64,000 bases of DNA from Rhodoferax sp. (GTDB lineage Bacteria; Pseudomonadota; Gammaproteobacteria; Burkholderiales; Burkholderiaceae_C). Below the pieces are notes generated by a model, which saw only the letters and a program-made list of their open reading frames with translations, did no database searches and was not told the DNA's origin. The DNA is taken from positions 248,001-312,000 of the forward strand of contig NZ_JAAFIX010000001.1 in the NCBI RefSeq assembly GCF_013297935.1, read 5' to 3'. Below are positions 26,209 through 35,429 of this stretch, one piece after another. Each line of letters opens with the position of its first letter. Position 1 is the stretch's first letter. The translations under genes were made by a program, and so were the position numbers.

Positions 26209-26265
26209 CGAGTAAAGACAGTGTCGGTCCCCGGGTCGGCGTGCTGCATGGTGTCCAATAGCCCT

Positions 26266-26478
26266 ATGGAAACGAACGACCGCAACGACCAACGCCTGAG
26301 TGATCTGGAGATCAAGGCCAGCTACCTGGAAGACACGCTGGACCAGCTCGACGGCGTCATCATCCGCCAACAGGCCCAGATTGAGCTACTGATCCGCGAG
26401 GTCACCCACCTCAAGCAACAGACGCCGGAGTCCGGTGTTGCACGCAATCTGCGTGACGACCTGCCTCCCCACTATTGA
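26266..26478 (+). CDS. slyX: SlyX-like coiled-coil protein
   Basis: A 70-residue protein, almost entirely one coiled coil (RLSDLEIKASYLEDTLDQLD, then VIIRQQAQIELLIREVTHLK), ending in DDLPPHY. Size, heptad pattern and the PPHY tail match SlyX. The cellular function of SlyX is not established. The start METNDRND at 26266 was chosen because earlier codons are outside the family pattern. It lies between hemH and a LysE-type exporter on the same strand. Confidence 0.85.
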   Translation: METNDRNDQRLSDLEIKASYLEDTLDQLDGVIIRQQAQIELLIREVTHLKQQTPESGVARNLRDDLPPHY

Positions 26479-26492
26479 ACCCGGAGATCTTT

Positions 26493-27131
26493 ATGTCGCT
26501 TCACACCTGGTGGCTGTTTGTCATGATGACCTTCGTGGTGTCCGGCACCCCCGGCCCGAACATGTTGCTGGTGATGAGCACCAGCGCCCGCGATGGCATG
26601 CACGCAGCCATCGTGAATATGGCGGGCTGCATGACCTCTCTGATGCTGATGCTGGGCTTGTCCGCCGCAGGCCTTGGCGCCTTGCTGCAGGCCTTTCCTG
26701 CTGTTTTTGACGCCCTGCGACTGGCAGGTGCTGCCTATCTGGCGTATCTGGGGGTGCAGTGCTGGCGCGCGCCGGTCGCTGACGCGCCCCAAGAGCCGGC
26801 CCCCAGCGCGACTTCCGCTACGGCCACGAGTGGCCTTTGGAGCCAGTACCGCCAAGGCGCGCTGGTGGCCGCCAGCAACCCGAAGGCGATTTTGTTCGCA
26901 GCAGCTTTCTTCCCCCAGTTTCTGAACCCGCAAGCCGCCCAATTGCCGCAGTTTGCGATTTTGCTGAGCACGTTTGCGGTGGTCGAAGTGGCCTGGTATT
27001 TTGTGTACGCCGCCAGTGGCAAGCAATTGGCCACCTATTTGCGCCGCGCCACGGTCATGCGCGCTTTCAACCGCTTGACCGGCGGTGTGTTTGTGGGCTT
27101 TGCCGCGCTGATGGCGGCCGCCAAGAGTTAA
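26493..27131 (+). CDS. LysE/RhtB-family amino-acid exporter
   Basis: A 212-residue membrane protein with about six hydrophobic segments. The family motif VVSGTPGPNMLLVMSTSARDG follows the first segment, and SNPKAILFAAAFFPQF marks the fourth. These proteins export amino acids such as threonine, homoserine lactone or lysine. The ATG at 26493 has GGAG six bases upstream; a TTG at 26475 would overlap slyX. It is convergent with the GGDEF gene, 22 bp away. Confidence 0.9.
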   Translation: MSLHTWWLFVMMTFVVSGTPGPNMLLVMSTSARDGMHAAIVNMAGCMTSLMLMLGLSAAGLGALLQAFPAVFDALRLAGAAYLAYLGVQCWRAPVADAPQEPAPSATSATATSGLWSQYRQGALVAASNPKAILFAAAFFPQFLNPQAAQLPQFAILLSTFAVVEVAWYFVYAASGKQLATYLRRATVMRAFNRLTGGVFVGFAALMAAAKS

Positions 27132-27153
27132 GACCTTTCAGGCCGGCGAGGGC

Positions 27154-28782
27154 TCACCCCAAACCTTGCAGCCGGGAGTCTTTCTCAACATACATTTGCA
27201 GATCGCAGCGGTGCAGCCAACTCGCCAGGTTGTCACCCGCTTCCGCCAGTGCCAAGCCTGCGCTGGCGCGCACCTCCAAACCGGGGTGCAGGCCTTCCCA
27301 GTCAAACGCATTCACCGCATGGTGAATCCGTTCAGCGAGCGAGGGCACGCTCTCAGCATCCACATGGGCAAACAGGACCACGAACTCATCGCCCCCCAGG
27401 CGCACAGGTACATCTCCCTCGCGCACAAAACTGCTGAGAATCCGGGCCAGCGCCCGCAGCACCTCGTCCCCGACCCGGTGGGAAAACCGGTCGTTGATCT
27501 GCTTGAAGTGGTCTATGTCTACAAAGGCCATGGCCGGGGTACGCCGCCGTTCGGCCGCGTCGTGGAGCACGGCCGACACCTTGCGCTCCAGGTAACGGCG
27601 GTTGTACAGGCCGGTCAAGGGCTCCTGCATCGCCAACTGCTCCAGCTGGCGTGCTTTATGTTCCAGGGAACGGGTGTTCTGCCGGTCAGCACGGGCACGC
27701 AGCTGACCTTCGACGCGCTCCGCGCGGCTATGCAGGGCATCCTGGCGCAGGTGCATTTCGTGCATCTTGAGCAAACGGAGTTGCTCTTGCGCCTCGGTAC
27801 CCTTCTTCCCGGTGGCGTAAATCTGCGCCAGCAGCAGATGGGCGGTCGCCACCATATGCTCGTTTTCGGCTCGCACACTGGCTTGTTGAAGCCGCTGCGC
27901 ATGGGACTCAGCGGCCATAAAGTCGCCCTGCGCCCAAGCGATTTCGGTGCGTAGCCAGACCTCCATCAGCATGACAGCCGGCTGCTGCATGCCTTTGGCC
28001 ATAGAGGCGCACACCGTATCTGCGCGGCGGGCAGCGTCAGCGGTATCTCCGCGCCAGCAACTCTCGAAACCGTGGGTTAACTCGAGCAAGGCCCTGACTT
28101 TGCGGTAGGGGCACAGCATGGAGCGCACGCTACCCTCTTGGGCGGTCGCTTCGGCAACCGTAGTAGCTACCGCACTGAGCCGGTCCAAAGAAGTCATGGC
28201 ACCGTGGTAGTAGCGCTCAAAGAAACAGCGGTGAATTTCCGCGCTGCGCAAGTGGTAGCGGGGCAAGCACGATTCGGCCCACAAGCCCTGCGACTCCAGG
28301 GTGCGGATAGATTTGCGCAGGGCCTCGCCAGCCTGGTCAAAGCTCTGGCTGCAGGCATAGGCAATACCCAGCGCCGTGTAAGCACCCGACTGAACCAAGG
28401 GCTGCCCGGCGGGGCTGAGTTTGAGCGCGAGCAAGGCCGCCTCCACCCCATCGCCGCTATGACCCATGCAACTCAGTACATGGGCCAGGGTCGCGAGTGC
28501 TTCGGCCTCACCTGCCGCATCGGCATGCATTTGAAACATGTGCACTGCACGCTCGGCGGTCTCCCGGGCCCGGCGAAGGCGTGACATCTGCCGGTCGCCC
28601 TGAGCAAGGTACAGAAGAGCCCGCGCTTGACCGACGGGATCCCCGTGGCGCTGGGCGTGCAGCAACGCACTTTTAGACAGGGTCTGGCTGTAATCGACGT
28701 CTCCCCGCATCAAAGCCGCACAGGCTTGGTGCAGCAGCGTGATGTGGGTCGGCTCAGTGGTGAGCACAGGTGCGTCGGGCAT
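27154..28782 (-). CDS. Diguanylate cyclase with TPR-like N-terminal domain
   Basis: A 542-residue soluble protein starting MPDAPVLTT at 28782. Residues about 15-350 are helical TPR-like repeats (GDPVGQARALLYLAQGDRQM and similar). A coiled coil leads to a GGDEF domain: LTGLYNRRYLERKV, then FVDIDHFKQIND, and an intact GGDEF at 463-467. An inhibitory-site RxxD (REGD, 454-457) stands five residues before it, so product feedback is expected. The C-terminus ends early after the last helix (DLQMYVEKDSRLQGLG). The protein makes cyclic-di-GMP in response to an unknown signal read by the repeats. Confidence 0.88.
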   Translation of the reverse strand: MPDAPVLTTEPTHITLLHQACAALMRGDVDYSQTLSKSALLHAQRHGDPVGQARALLYLAQGDRQMSRLRRARETAERAVHMFQMHADAAGEAEALATLAHVLSCMGHSGDGVEAALLALKLSPAGQPLVQSGAYTALGIAYACSQSFDQAGEALRKSIRTLESQGLWAESCLPRYHLRSAEIHRCFFERYYHGAMTSLDRLSAVATTVAEATAQEGSVRSMLCPYRKVRALLELTHGFESCWRGDTADAARRADTVCASMAKGMQQPAVMLMEVWLRTEIAWAQGDFMAAESHAQRLQQASVRAENEHMVATAHLLLAQIYATGKKGTEAQEQLRLLKMHEMHLRQDALHSRAERVEGQLRARADRQNTRSLEHKARQLEQLAMQEPLTGLYNRRYLERKVSAVLHDAAERRRTPAMAFVDIDHFKQINDRFSHRVGDEVLRALARILSSFVREGDVPVRLGGDEFVVLFAHVDAESVPSLAERIHHAVNAFDWEGLHPGLEVRASAGLALAEAGDNLASWLHRCDLQMYVEKDSRLQGLG

Positions 28783-28883
28783 GAAGAATCTCAGAAAAAT
28801 CAACCCCTGAGCGTAGGCTGCGCACCTGCGTTTTGTCATCACCCGAACGGGTGAAATTTGCAAGTATTTGCTACTACCTTGAC

Positions 28884-29978
28884 CTATCGCGCCAAGGCGA
28901 CGGCCTTCACCTGGGCCCACACCTGCTGCCCCGGCTGCAGGCCCAATTGCGCCACCGCGCGCAAGGTTAAGCGCGCCCACAAAAGGGTACCCCGGGCATC
29001 GAGCCGCACCAGCGCTTGCGCCGGGTGTTCGTCGGGCTGGATGTCTATCACCGAGCACGCCACCACGTTTTGAATGCTGGTGCCCGAGGGCAGTACCGTG
29101 GCGATGCTGACATCACGCGCGAGCACACGCAGTCTGACCGCTTGACCCGGCTGCAAGCCCGTATCAGCCAGCCACAAAGTACCACCGCCGAACTCCACCT
29201 CGCTCAAGTGCCAGCGCTCATCACACGCCCGGACCCGACCCTGGATCAAACAAGATACCTCTCCGCCTACACGGATCAGTGGCGCGGTTTGGGCCAGCAC
29301 CTGCTCCACCGGGCCCGCGGCCCGCACAGCACCTTGTTCCAGCACCACGAGAAAATCGGCCAGCCGGATGACTTCGTCGCTGGCATGCGACACATAGACC
29401 ATGGGAATACGCAATTCCGCGCGAAGCTGCTCCAGCCAGGGCAACACCTCGCGGCGGCGCGCGTCATCCAAAGACGCCAAGGGTTCATCGAGTAACAAAA
29501 TCGAGGGATTGCTTGCCAGCGCACGCGCTATGGCTACCCGTTGCCGCTCTCCGCCGGAGAGGTCGGTGGTTTGGCGGTGCAGCAAGGGCCCCAAGCCGAG
29601 AATCCGGATGGCGAGGTCCGGCGTCATCAAAGGGCTGCCATCCCGGCGCGGATGGGCCCGCCGCCGCGCAAACTCGATATTGCCAGCCACACTCAGGTGG
29701 GTGAACAGGCTGGCCTCTTGAAACACATAGCCCAAAGGCCGCTGGTAAGTCGGGACGAACACACCGGCTGCGACGTCCTGCCAGACCTGGCCACACACCT
29801 CCAGCCGGGCGACTTGCGCACGCTCCAGACCTGCGAGGCAGCGCAACAAGGAGGTTTTCCCGGAGCCGGACGGCCCATAAATCACAGAAATTCCTTCTGC
29901 CGGCAGCGCCAGGTCCACGGCCAGCGAAAAAGACGCTCGTTGCACCCGCAAGGCCACGTGATGGGGTGAATGGCTCAT
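28884..29978 (-). CDS. modC: Molybdate ABC transporter ATP-binding protein ModC
   Basis: A 364-residue ABC ATPase. Walker A is GPSGSGKTSLL, the signature is LSGGERQRVAIARAL and Walker B is ILLLDEPLASLDD. The C-terminal third is the molybdate-binding TOBE/Mop domain (SIQNVVACSVIDIQPDEHPA). The ATG at 29978 overlaps the modB stop codon as ATGA, indicating translational coupling. It energises molybdate uptake with ModA and ModB. Confidence 0.95.
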   Translation of the reverse strand: MSHSPHHVALRVQRASFSLAVDLALPAEGISVIYGPSGSGKTSLLRCLAGLERAQVARLEVCGQVWQDVAAGVFVPTYQRPLGYVFQEASLFTHLSVAGNIEFARRRAHPRRDGSPLMTPDLAIRILGLGPLLHRQTTDLSGGERQRVAIARALASNPSILLLDEPLASLDDARRREVLPWLEQLRAELRIPMVYVSHASDEVIRLADFLVVLEQGAVRAAGPVEQVLAQTAPLIRVGGEVSCLIQGRVRACDERWHLSEVEFGGGTLWLADTGLQPGQAVRLRVLARDVSIATVLPSGTSIQNVVACSVIDIQPDEHPAQALVRLDARGTLLWARLTLRAVAQLGLQPGQQVWAQVKAVALAR

Positions 29979-30661
29979 GAGCGAAGGCGGCTTCCGCGCG
30001 GGTTGAACCAGCCGAGAACCAGCAGCACGGCCATGGAAAACAGCACCATGCCGGCGGACAGCCAATGGGCTTGGGTGTATTGCAGGGCCTCGACATGGCC
30101 GTAGATCTGGGTAGAGACCACCCGCGTGCTGTCCGGAATATTGCCCCCCAGCATCAACACCACGCCGAACTCGCCGATGGTGTGCGCAAACGTCAACACG
30201 GCCGCGCTAATGAAGCCCGGTTTACACAGGGGTAGCACTACATGCCAGAACGTATCCCATGGGGAAGCCCTGAGCGTGGCGGCGACCTCCAAGGGGCGGG
30301 TGCCGAGCGCTTCAAATGCATTTTGCAAAGGCTGCACCGCAAACGGCAGGGAATACACAACCGAGCCGACCACCAGCCCGGCAAACGTAAACGGCAACAA
30401 GCCTATTCCTAACCATTGGGTGAACTGCCCCCCCCACCCAAGCGGCCCCAAGCTCACCAACAAATAAAAGCCCAACACGGTGGGCGGCAAAACGAGGGGC
30501 AAGGACACCACGGCCCCCACCACCACAGCCCAGCGTGAACGGGTACGCGCAAGCCACCAGGCCAAAGGCGTGGCCAGCACCAACAGCACCAGGGTAGTTA
30601 CCGTGGCCAACTGCACGGTCAGCCCGATGGCACCCCAGTCTTCAGCGGAAATGGGCACCAC
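29975..30661 (-). CDS. modB: Molybdate ABC transporter permease ModB
   Basis: A 228-residue permease with five or six membrane helices. The cytoplasmic coupling loop EALGTRPLEVAATLRASPWD is the EAA motif that contacts ModC. LPLVLPPTVLGFYLLVSLG is typical of ModB. It lies between modA (14 bp upstream) and modC (overlapping). Confidence 0.95.
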   Translation of the reverse strand: MVPISAEDWGAIGLTVQLATVTTLVLLVLATPLAWWLARTRSRWAVVVGAVVSLPLVLPPTVLGFYLLVSLGPLGWGGQFTQWLGIGLLPFTFAGLVVGSVVYSLPFAVQPLQNAFEALGTRPLEVAATLRASPWDTFWHVVLPLCKPGFISAAVLTFAHTIGEFGVVLMLGGNIPDSTRVVSTQIYGHVEALQYTQAHWLSAGMVLFSMAVLLVLGWFNPRGSRLRS

Positions 30662-30675
30662 CAGCGCCTCCGGAG

Positions 30676-31425
30676 TTATTGGATTTCATAGCCATAGGAG
30701 CGCATCACCTGCCGGGCCGGCTCGGTGCGGAGAAAGTTTAGAAATGCCTGCGCCGCCGGCAGATCTTTACCGGCCTGCAGGAGCACTGCATCCTGCTTGA
30801 GTGCGGTGTGCCAACTCGCAGGTACCAGCCAGGCAGAACCCGTGCTGATCTTGCCGCCCACCATCACTTGCGAGAGCGCTACAAAACCGAGGTCAGCGTT
30901 ACCACTGGCCACAAACTGGTACGCCTGCCCCATGCTTTCACCCTGCACCAGCCGGCCTTGCACCGCAGCGCGCAGGCCGAGGGCGTCCAGCGTTTCAATG
31001 GCTGCTTGGCCATAGGGTGCCAGCTTGGGGTCTGCAATGGCCAAGTGCCTGAAATCTGAGCGCAGCACAGCACCTTGCCCATCCACCACCCCACTGCGGG
31101 GGCTCCAGAGCAGCAGTCGCCCGGTGGCGTAGGTGCTTTGGCTGCCCGCTAGAGCAAGACCTTCCCGGACCATGCGGCTCGGGGTTTCATCGTCAGCGGA
31201 CAGAAACACATGAAACGGCGCACCGTTCCTGACCTGGGCATACAGCTTACCGGTGGAGCCGGGTACGAGTTGGACCTTTACGCCACTGGCCGCCGAAAAT
31301 AAGGCCGATATTTTTTGCGCCGGAATACCGAAATTGGCCGCCACCGCGACCGTCACCTCGGTGGCCATCGCAGGCACCGTCATCGCGCAGAACGCCAGAA
31401 GCCGGCAAAGTGCCCGCATCGTCAT
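30676..31425 (-). CDS. modA: Periplasmic molybdate-binding protein ModA
   Basis: A 249-residue protein beginning with a signal peptide (MRALCRLLAFCAMTVPAMA) cleaved before TEVTVAVAANF. The binding-protein fold shows VQLVPGSTGKLYAQVRNGAPF and LSADDETPSRMV, both typical of ModA, and VASGNADLGFVALSQV near the C-terminus. It captures molybdate for ModBC. It is the first gene of modABC; no ModE repressor gene is seen beside it. The start is MTMRAL at 31425; two extra upstream residues are possible. Confidence 0.93.
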   Translation of the reverse strand: MTMRALCRLLAFCAMTVPAMATEVTVAVAANFGIPAQKISALFSAASGVKVQLVPGSTGKLYAQVRNGAPFHVFLSADDETPSRMVREGLALAGSQSTYATGRLLLWSPRSGVVDGQGAVLRSDFRHLAIADPKLAPYGQAAIETLDALGLRAAVQGRLVQGESMGQAYQFVASGNADLGFVALSQVMVGGKISTGSAWLVPASWHTALKQDAVLLQAGKDLPAAQAFLNFLRTEPARQVMRSYGYEIQ

Positions 31426-31583
31426 AGTCACACCCAATCGCTATCTAGAACAAGAAGGTCGTAGCTTAGCCGCACTGAAGTACTCCCGCCGGACGCCTTT
31501 GCCCGCAACCGCATTGAAAAGGACGGACCAGTGCGGCCGTTGGCATCGCCGCACCGTGGGCTTATCCGGCAGCAGACGTAAAA

Positions 31584-31609
31584 AAAGCTGTGGCTCCCGC
31601 CACAGCTTT
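31584..31609 (-). terminator. Rho-independent terminator after tctA
   Basis: A perfect 11-bp stem AAAGCTGTGGC with GCCACAGCTTT around TCCC. On the minus strand it runs into a T-rich tail, 54 bp after the tctA stop codon. It ends the tctCBA transcript and directly abuts element copy C. Confidence 0.8.
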
Positions 31610-31611
31610 GC

Positions 31612-31651
31612 TATCTTTTCAGTAGCACCCAGCGCACATTTCATATGGGCT
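31612..31651 (+). repeat. 40-nt dispersed element, copy C (intergenic, modA/tctA)
   Basis: The core runs TATCTTTTC, GTAGCACCCAGCGCA and ATGGGCT, 40 nt. It lies between the tctA stop codon and the tct terminator, so it would be carried in the 3' end of the tct mRNA. Confidence 0.75.
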
Positions 31652-31662
31652 AGGTGCTGCTT

Positions 31663-33177
31663 TTATGCCAAAGTCGCCTGCACGGCAGCCTTCTTCTGAA
31701 AATGTTTCAATACCCGTGGCAGGACCAGCACGCTGAGTACCACTGCCAGCAAAGTCACCGACATCGGGCGCTGCAGGAAGATCATGGCACTGCCCTCACC
31801 AATGGACATGGCGTTGCGCAGCTGCGCTTCCGCCAAGGGCCCCAGAATCATGCCCACGATCACTGGCGCCGTCGGGAAGCCGAAGCGCCGCATGACCAGC
31901 CCGAGTACGCCCACCACATACAGCAACACCAAGTCAAACGCGCTTTGGCGCATGCCGTAGGTACCCACCGTGGCGAAAATCAGAATACCGGCATACAGCT
32001 GCGCCTTGGGAACTTTGAGCAGCTTCACCCACAGTCCCACCATCGGCAGGTTAAGGACCAGCAGCATCACGTTACCGATGAACAGCGACGCAATCAAGGC
32101 CCAGACCAGCGCGGAGGAGCTGGTGAACAGCTGCGGTCCGGGTTGAATTCCGTAGTTCTGGAAAGCACCTAACAGCACTGCCGTGGTGTTGGACACCGGG
32201 ATACCCAGTGTGAGCAAGGGAATCAGCGCGGTGGTCACCGTAGCGTTGTTGGCGGCTTCGGGACCGGCTACCCCTTCAATCGCACCGGTGGTGCCGAATT
32301 CAGCGAGGTCGTCGCCTTTGGCCAGCTTCTTTTCTGCTGCATAGCTCAAGAAAGTCGGTATCTCCGTGCCACCAGCAGGAATACAACCGAACGGTGCACC
32401 AATTGCGGCCCCCCGGAGCCAAGCGGGAATCGAGCGCTTCCAGTCTCTGGCCGTCATGGTCACACGACTGAGCTTGTTTTCGCTCTCTTTGACCTTGCCT
32501 TCAAACAGCACGAAGTGCAAGGCCTCGGCCACCGCAAACAGACCCACGGCGACCAACACTATCTCGATGCCGTCCAGCAGTTCCGGCATATTGCCGGTGT
32601 AACGCGCCTGCCCGGTGATCTGGTCCATACCGATCAGACCGATCGACAAGCCCAGAAACAAGGCGGTCAAGCCCCGCAAGGTGCTCTGACCCAAGACCGC
32701 GCTCACTGTCGTGAAGGCCAGCAACATCAGGCAGAAGTACTCAGGCGGGCCCAGCTTGACGGCGTATTCAGCGACCAAGGGAGCAAACAAGGTCACGACC
32801 ACGGTCGCGATACTTCCGGCCACAAACGAGCCGATGGCAGCAGTGGCCAGCGCGGCCCCCGCACGACCACTCTTGGCCATCTTGTTGCCCTCCATCGCAG
32901 TCACCATGCTGGAGGTTTCTCCGGGGGTGTTCAACAGAATGGAGGTGGTGGAGCCACCATACATGGCGCCGTAATAAATACCGGCGAAAAAGATCATTGA
33001 GGCCGTGGCCTCGACCTGGGTGGTGATGGGCAGCAACATAGCCACCGCAGTGGCCGGGCCGATGCCTGGCAGCACACCGACAGCCGTGCCCAAGGCGCAG
33101 CCGACGAAGGCCCAGAGCAGGTTCACCGGCGTACCTGCCGTGGCGAACCCTTGAAGGAGTTGATTCCAGATTTCCAT
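31663..33177 (-). CDS. tctA: Tripartite tricarboxylate transporter large permease TctA
   Basis: A 504-residue protein with about 11-12 membrane segments. The duplicated family motif appears as [19 protein letters not shown] and [20 protein letters not shown], and [19 protein letters not shown] follows. It forms the channel for citrate-like acids with TctB, fed by TctC. The ATG overlaps the tctB stop codon (TAATG), showing coupled translation. Confidence 0.95.
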   Translation of the reverse strand: MEIWNQLLQGFATAGTPVNLLWAFVGCALGTAVGVLPGIGPATAVAMLLPITTQVEATASMIFFAGIYYGAMYGGSTTSILLNTPGETSSMVTAMEGNKMAKSGRAGAALATAAIGSFVAGSIATVVVTLFAPLVAEYAVKLGPPEYFCLMLLAFTTVSAVLGQSTLRGLTALFLGLSIGLIGMDQITGQARYTGNMPELLDGIEIVLVAVGLFAVAEALHFVLFEGKVKESENKLSRVTMTARDWKRSIPAWLRGAAIGAPFGCIPAGGTEIPTFLSYAAEKKLAKGDDLAEFGTTGAIEGVAGPEAANNATVTTALIPLLTLGIPVSNTTAVLLGAFQNYGIQPGPQLFTSSSALVWALIASLFIGNVMLLVLNLPMVGLWVKLLKVPKAQLYAGILIFATVGTYGMRQSAFDLVLLYVVGVLGLVMRRFGFPTAPVIVGMILGPLAEAQLRNAMSIGEGSAMIFLQRPMSVTLLAVVLSVLVLPRVLKHFQKKAAVQATLA

Positions 33178-33686
33178 TACAGCCATCCACTTTGCGTCAA
33201 ACCTGGCAAGCTGATGGCCAGAAACTTGGTAAACATCCAGTACACCGGCGCAGCGATCAAAACGCCCACCACTGCATCATTGATCCACGACTTGCGCCCT
33301 CCGGCCGGCTGGCCCTGCGCCAGGCGAGCGCCCCGCGCTGCCAGCACAAAACAAATAGCGCAGCTGAAGATAAAACCGATGGTGGTGATCAAGGCCGCGT
33401 TGACCAGCAAGCCGACTGACATCCAGATAAATCCGGGCCAGAAGGCGGGCTGGCCGTCTTCGTCTTCTTCCATGTCGAGAAAGCCGCCCCTACGGACTTC
33501 CCACAGCATGAAGCCGCCGCACAAACACAGCGCAATAGATACCACCCACGGAAGAAAGTCAGGGCCGATACCGGCGTAACCCGCTTCCGAAGGAATAATC
33601 CACGCCCCTGCCCCCAGGCCGAGGCCCAGAAGCAGAACCCCGAAGGCGACAGCGGCTTCCTGCCGCGCTTTCACGACCTGTTGCAT
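33177..33686 (-). CDS. tctB: Tripartite tricarboxylate transporter small permease TctB
   Basis: A 169-residue protein with four predicted membrane segments (AVAFGVLLLGLGLGAGAW, LPWVVSIALCLCGGFML, then two more after an acidic cytoplasmic loop, DMEEDEDGQPAF). This layout is typical of TctB. It is coupled at both ends: its ATG overlaps the tctC stop (TGATG) and its stop overlaps the tctA start. Confidence 0.92.
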   Translation of the reverse strand: MQQVVKARQEAAVAFGVLLLGLGLGAGAWIIPSEAGYAGIGPDFLPWVVSIALCLCGGFMLWEVRRGGFLDMEEDEDGQPAFWPGFIWMSVGLLVNAALITTIGFIFSCAICFVLAARGARLAQGQPAGGRKSWINDAVVGVLIAAPVYWMFTKFLAISLPGLTQSGWL

Positions 33687-34648
33687 CACAGCATTCCGGA
33701 GAGGTGCATGATGCCGCGCAGGCTGGCGAAGTCGGCATCGACAAAGTCGTCAAATGCTTTGCCAGTCAAGAGTGCAGGTGTCCAGCCGTTCTTGTCCAAA
33801 GCCTCGGACCAACCCTTGGTCTTGGAGACCTTGACGATCAAGTCGGTCAACGCAGCGCGTTGCTCTGGGGTGATTCCGGGGGCACCGTACACACCACGCC
33901 AGTTACCCAATACGATGTCATAGCCCTGCTCTTTCATGGTCGGCACATTGGCAATACTTGGCAGGCGCTTCTCGGATGTCACGCCGATAGGGCGCATCTT
34001 GCCGGCAGAGATGTATTCGGCAAACTCGCTGTAGCCGCTGCCGCCCACCGATACGTTGCCACCCAAAATGGCCGCGGTGGCTTCACCGCCGCCACGGAAG
34101 GCGACGTAGTTCACTTTTTTAGGGTCCACGTTGACTTTGGTAGCCAACATGGAAGCACAGATGTGCTCTGTGGATCCGCGGGAACCGCCGCCCCACTTCA
34201 CGCTGCCGGGGTCTTTTTGCATTTGGGCGACTACGTCCTTCATGGTCTTGAAGGGAGAGTCAGCAGGCACCACAAAAACGTTGTATTCGCTGGTCAGGCG
34301 GGCAATGGGGGTCGCTTTGTCCAAAGCGATAGCCGGCTTGCCAGTAATGATGCCGCCCAACATGACTGCGCCCATCACCATCAGTGCGTTCGGGTCGCCT
34401 TTGGCAGAGTTCACGAACTGCGCCAAGCCGATCACGCCAGCGGCACCTCCCTTGTTGTCGTACTGCACAGTGTCAGCCAATTTGGCATCAATCAAGGCTT
34501 TGCCCAATGCGCGGCCGGTGCCATCCCACCCGCCACCGGGGTTCGCGGGGATCATCATCTTCAAGTTAGCAGAAGCACGGGCTGTCAAAGGCAGTGCACC
34601 GGCAGCCGCCATAACGGCCATAGATTTCAGAAAGGTATCACGACGCAT
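33686..34648 (-). CDS. tctC: Tricarboxylate-binding periplasmic protein TctC (Bug family)
   Basis: A 320-residue solute-binding protein. The signal peptide MRRDTFLKSMAVMAAAGALP, with RR near the start, is cleaved near ARASA and could be Sec or Tat dependent. The mature protein shows MIPANPGGGWDGTGRALGKA, the beta-loop typical of Bug proteins, then FRGGGEATAAILGGNVSVG. It delivers organic acids to TctAB. The start at 34648 follows AGGAGAC. It is divergent from tctD. Confidence 0.92.
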   Translation of the reverse strand: MRRDTFLKSMAVMAAAGALPLTARASANLKMMIPANPGGGWDGTGRALGKALIDAKLADTVQYDNKGGAAGVIGLAQFVNSAKGDPNALMVMGAVMLGGIITGKPAIALDKATPIARLTSEYNVFVVPADSPFKTMKDVVAQMQKDPGSVKWGGGSRGSTEHICASMLATKVNVDPKKVNYVAFRGGGEATAAILGGNVSVGGSGYSEFAEYISAGKMRPIGVTSEKRLPSIANVPTMKEQGYDIVLGNWRGVYGAPGITPEQRAALTDLIVKVSKTKGWSEALDKNGWTPALLTGKAFDDFVDADFASLRGIMHLSGML

Positions 34649-34714
34649 GGGAAGTCTCCTGTGGTTGTTGGTACGGCCTATGATGCGGGCCGTGGCTGTC
34701 AATCGGCTGTCCAA

Positions 34715-34728
34715 TTTCCTAGGGGAAA
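34715..34728. promoter_or_regulatory. Inverted repeat in the tctC-tctD control region
   Basis: TTTCC-TAGG-GGAAA is a perfect 5-bp palindrome around 4 bp, centred between the divergent tctC and tctD genes. It is a candidate regulator site, possibly for TctD itself, but is short enough to arise by chance. Confidence 0.25.
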
Positions 34729-34753
34729 CCCGTAACCCTTTCCTGTCTCCACC

Positions 34754-35428
34754 ATGCATTTGCTGCTGATTGAAGATGACCCCGCCCTGCACATCACCCT
34801 GCAGCGCAGCTTGGTTCGTGCGCAAATGCGGGTTGACGTGTGCCATGACGGAGCGCTTGCGCTGGATCTCTGGACCCGCCTGCAGCCCGATGTGGTGGTG
34901 CTGGACTTGAGCCTCCCGGGCATGGACGGGCTGGACGTGCTCAAGCAAGCCCGCAGCAACGGCTTGCGCACCCCGGTGCTCATCCTCACCGCGCGCGGTA
35001 CGGTCGGTGACAAGGTGCTGGGACTCAACGCCGGTGCAGATGATTACTTGCCCAAGCCCTTCGACCTGGACGAATTGGAGGCCCGCATCCGTGCCCTGCA
35101 CCGCCGCAATGCCGACAACCCTGCCCCCCAAGGCAGCGATCTGCTATTGGGCGAGCTGCGTTTAGACCGCCAAAGCGGCGCTATCTACCACCGCCACACC
35201 ATCCTGGACCTGTCACCCCGCGAGCTGACTTTGATGAACGCGCTCATGTCGCGTCCCGGGCATGCGGTCAGCAAAGAGCGTTTGTTTGAAGTTGTATTCC
35301 CCGGCCAACTGGAGGTGCAGTTCGAAGCGATTGAGGTGGTGGTGTACCGCCTGCGCAAAAAATTGGTCAACATGCGGGTGAGTCTCGTGACCCTGCGAGG
35401 TCTGGGCTACCTGCTCAAGGCGGATTGA
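34754..35428 (+). CDS. tctD: Response regulator TctD-like (OmpR family)
   Basis: A 224-residue two-domain regulator. The receiver domain has the acidic pair ED at 7-8, the phosphorylated Asp51 in VVVLDLSLPGMDG, the Thr in ILTARG and the Lys in LPKPFDLDEL. The C-terminal winged helix (DLSPRELTLMNALMSRPGHA) is of the OmpR type. It is followed one base later by the sensor kinase gene and faces tctCBA, so it most likely activates that operon in response to tricarboxylates. Confidence 0.92.
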   Translation: MHLLLIEDDPALHITLQRSLVRAQMRVDVCHDGALALDLWTRLQPDVVVLDLSLPGMDGLDVLKQARSNGLRTPVLILTARGTVGDKVLGLNAGADDYLPKPFDLDELEARIRALHRRNADNPAPQGSDLLLGELRLDRQSGAIYHRHTILDLSPRELTLMNALMSRPGHAVSKERLFEVVFPGQLEVQFEAIEVVVYRLRKKLVNMRVSLVTLRGLGYLLKAD

Positions 35429-35429
35429 T

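Noticed and set aside
28865..28905. Possible degraded element copy (GCTACTACCTTGACC)
   Set aside because: Only the first few positions agree, and the invariant AG and GGG positions fail.
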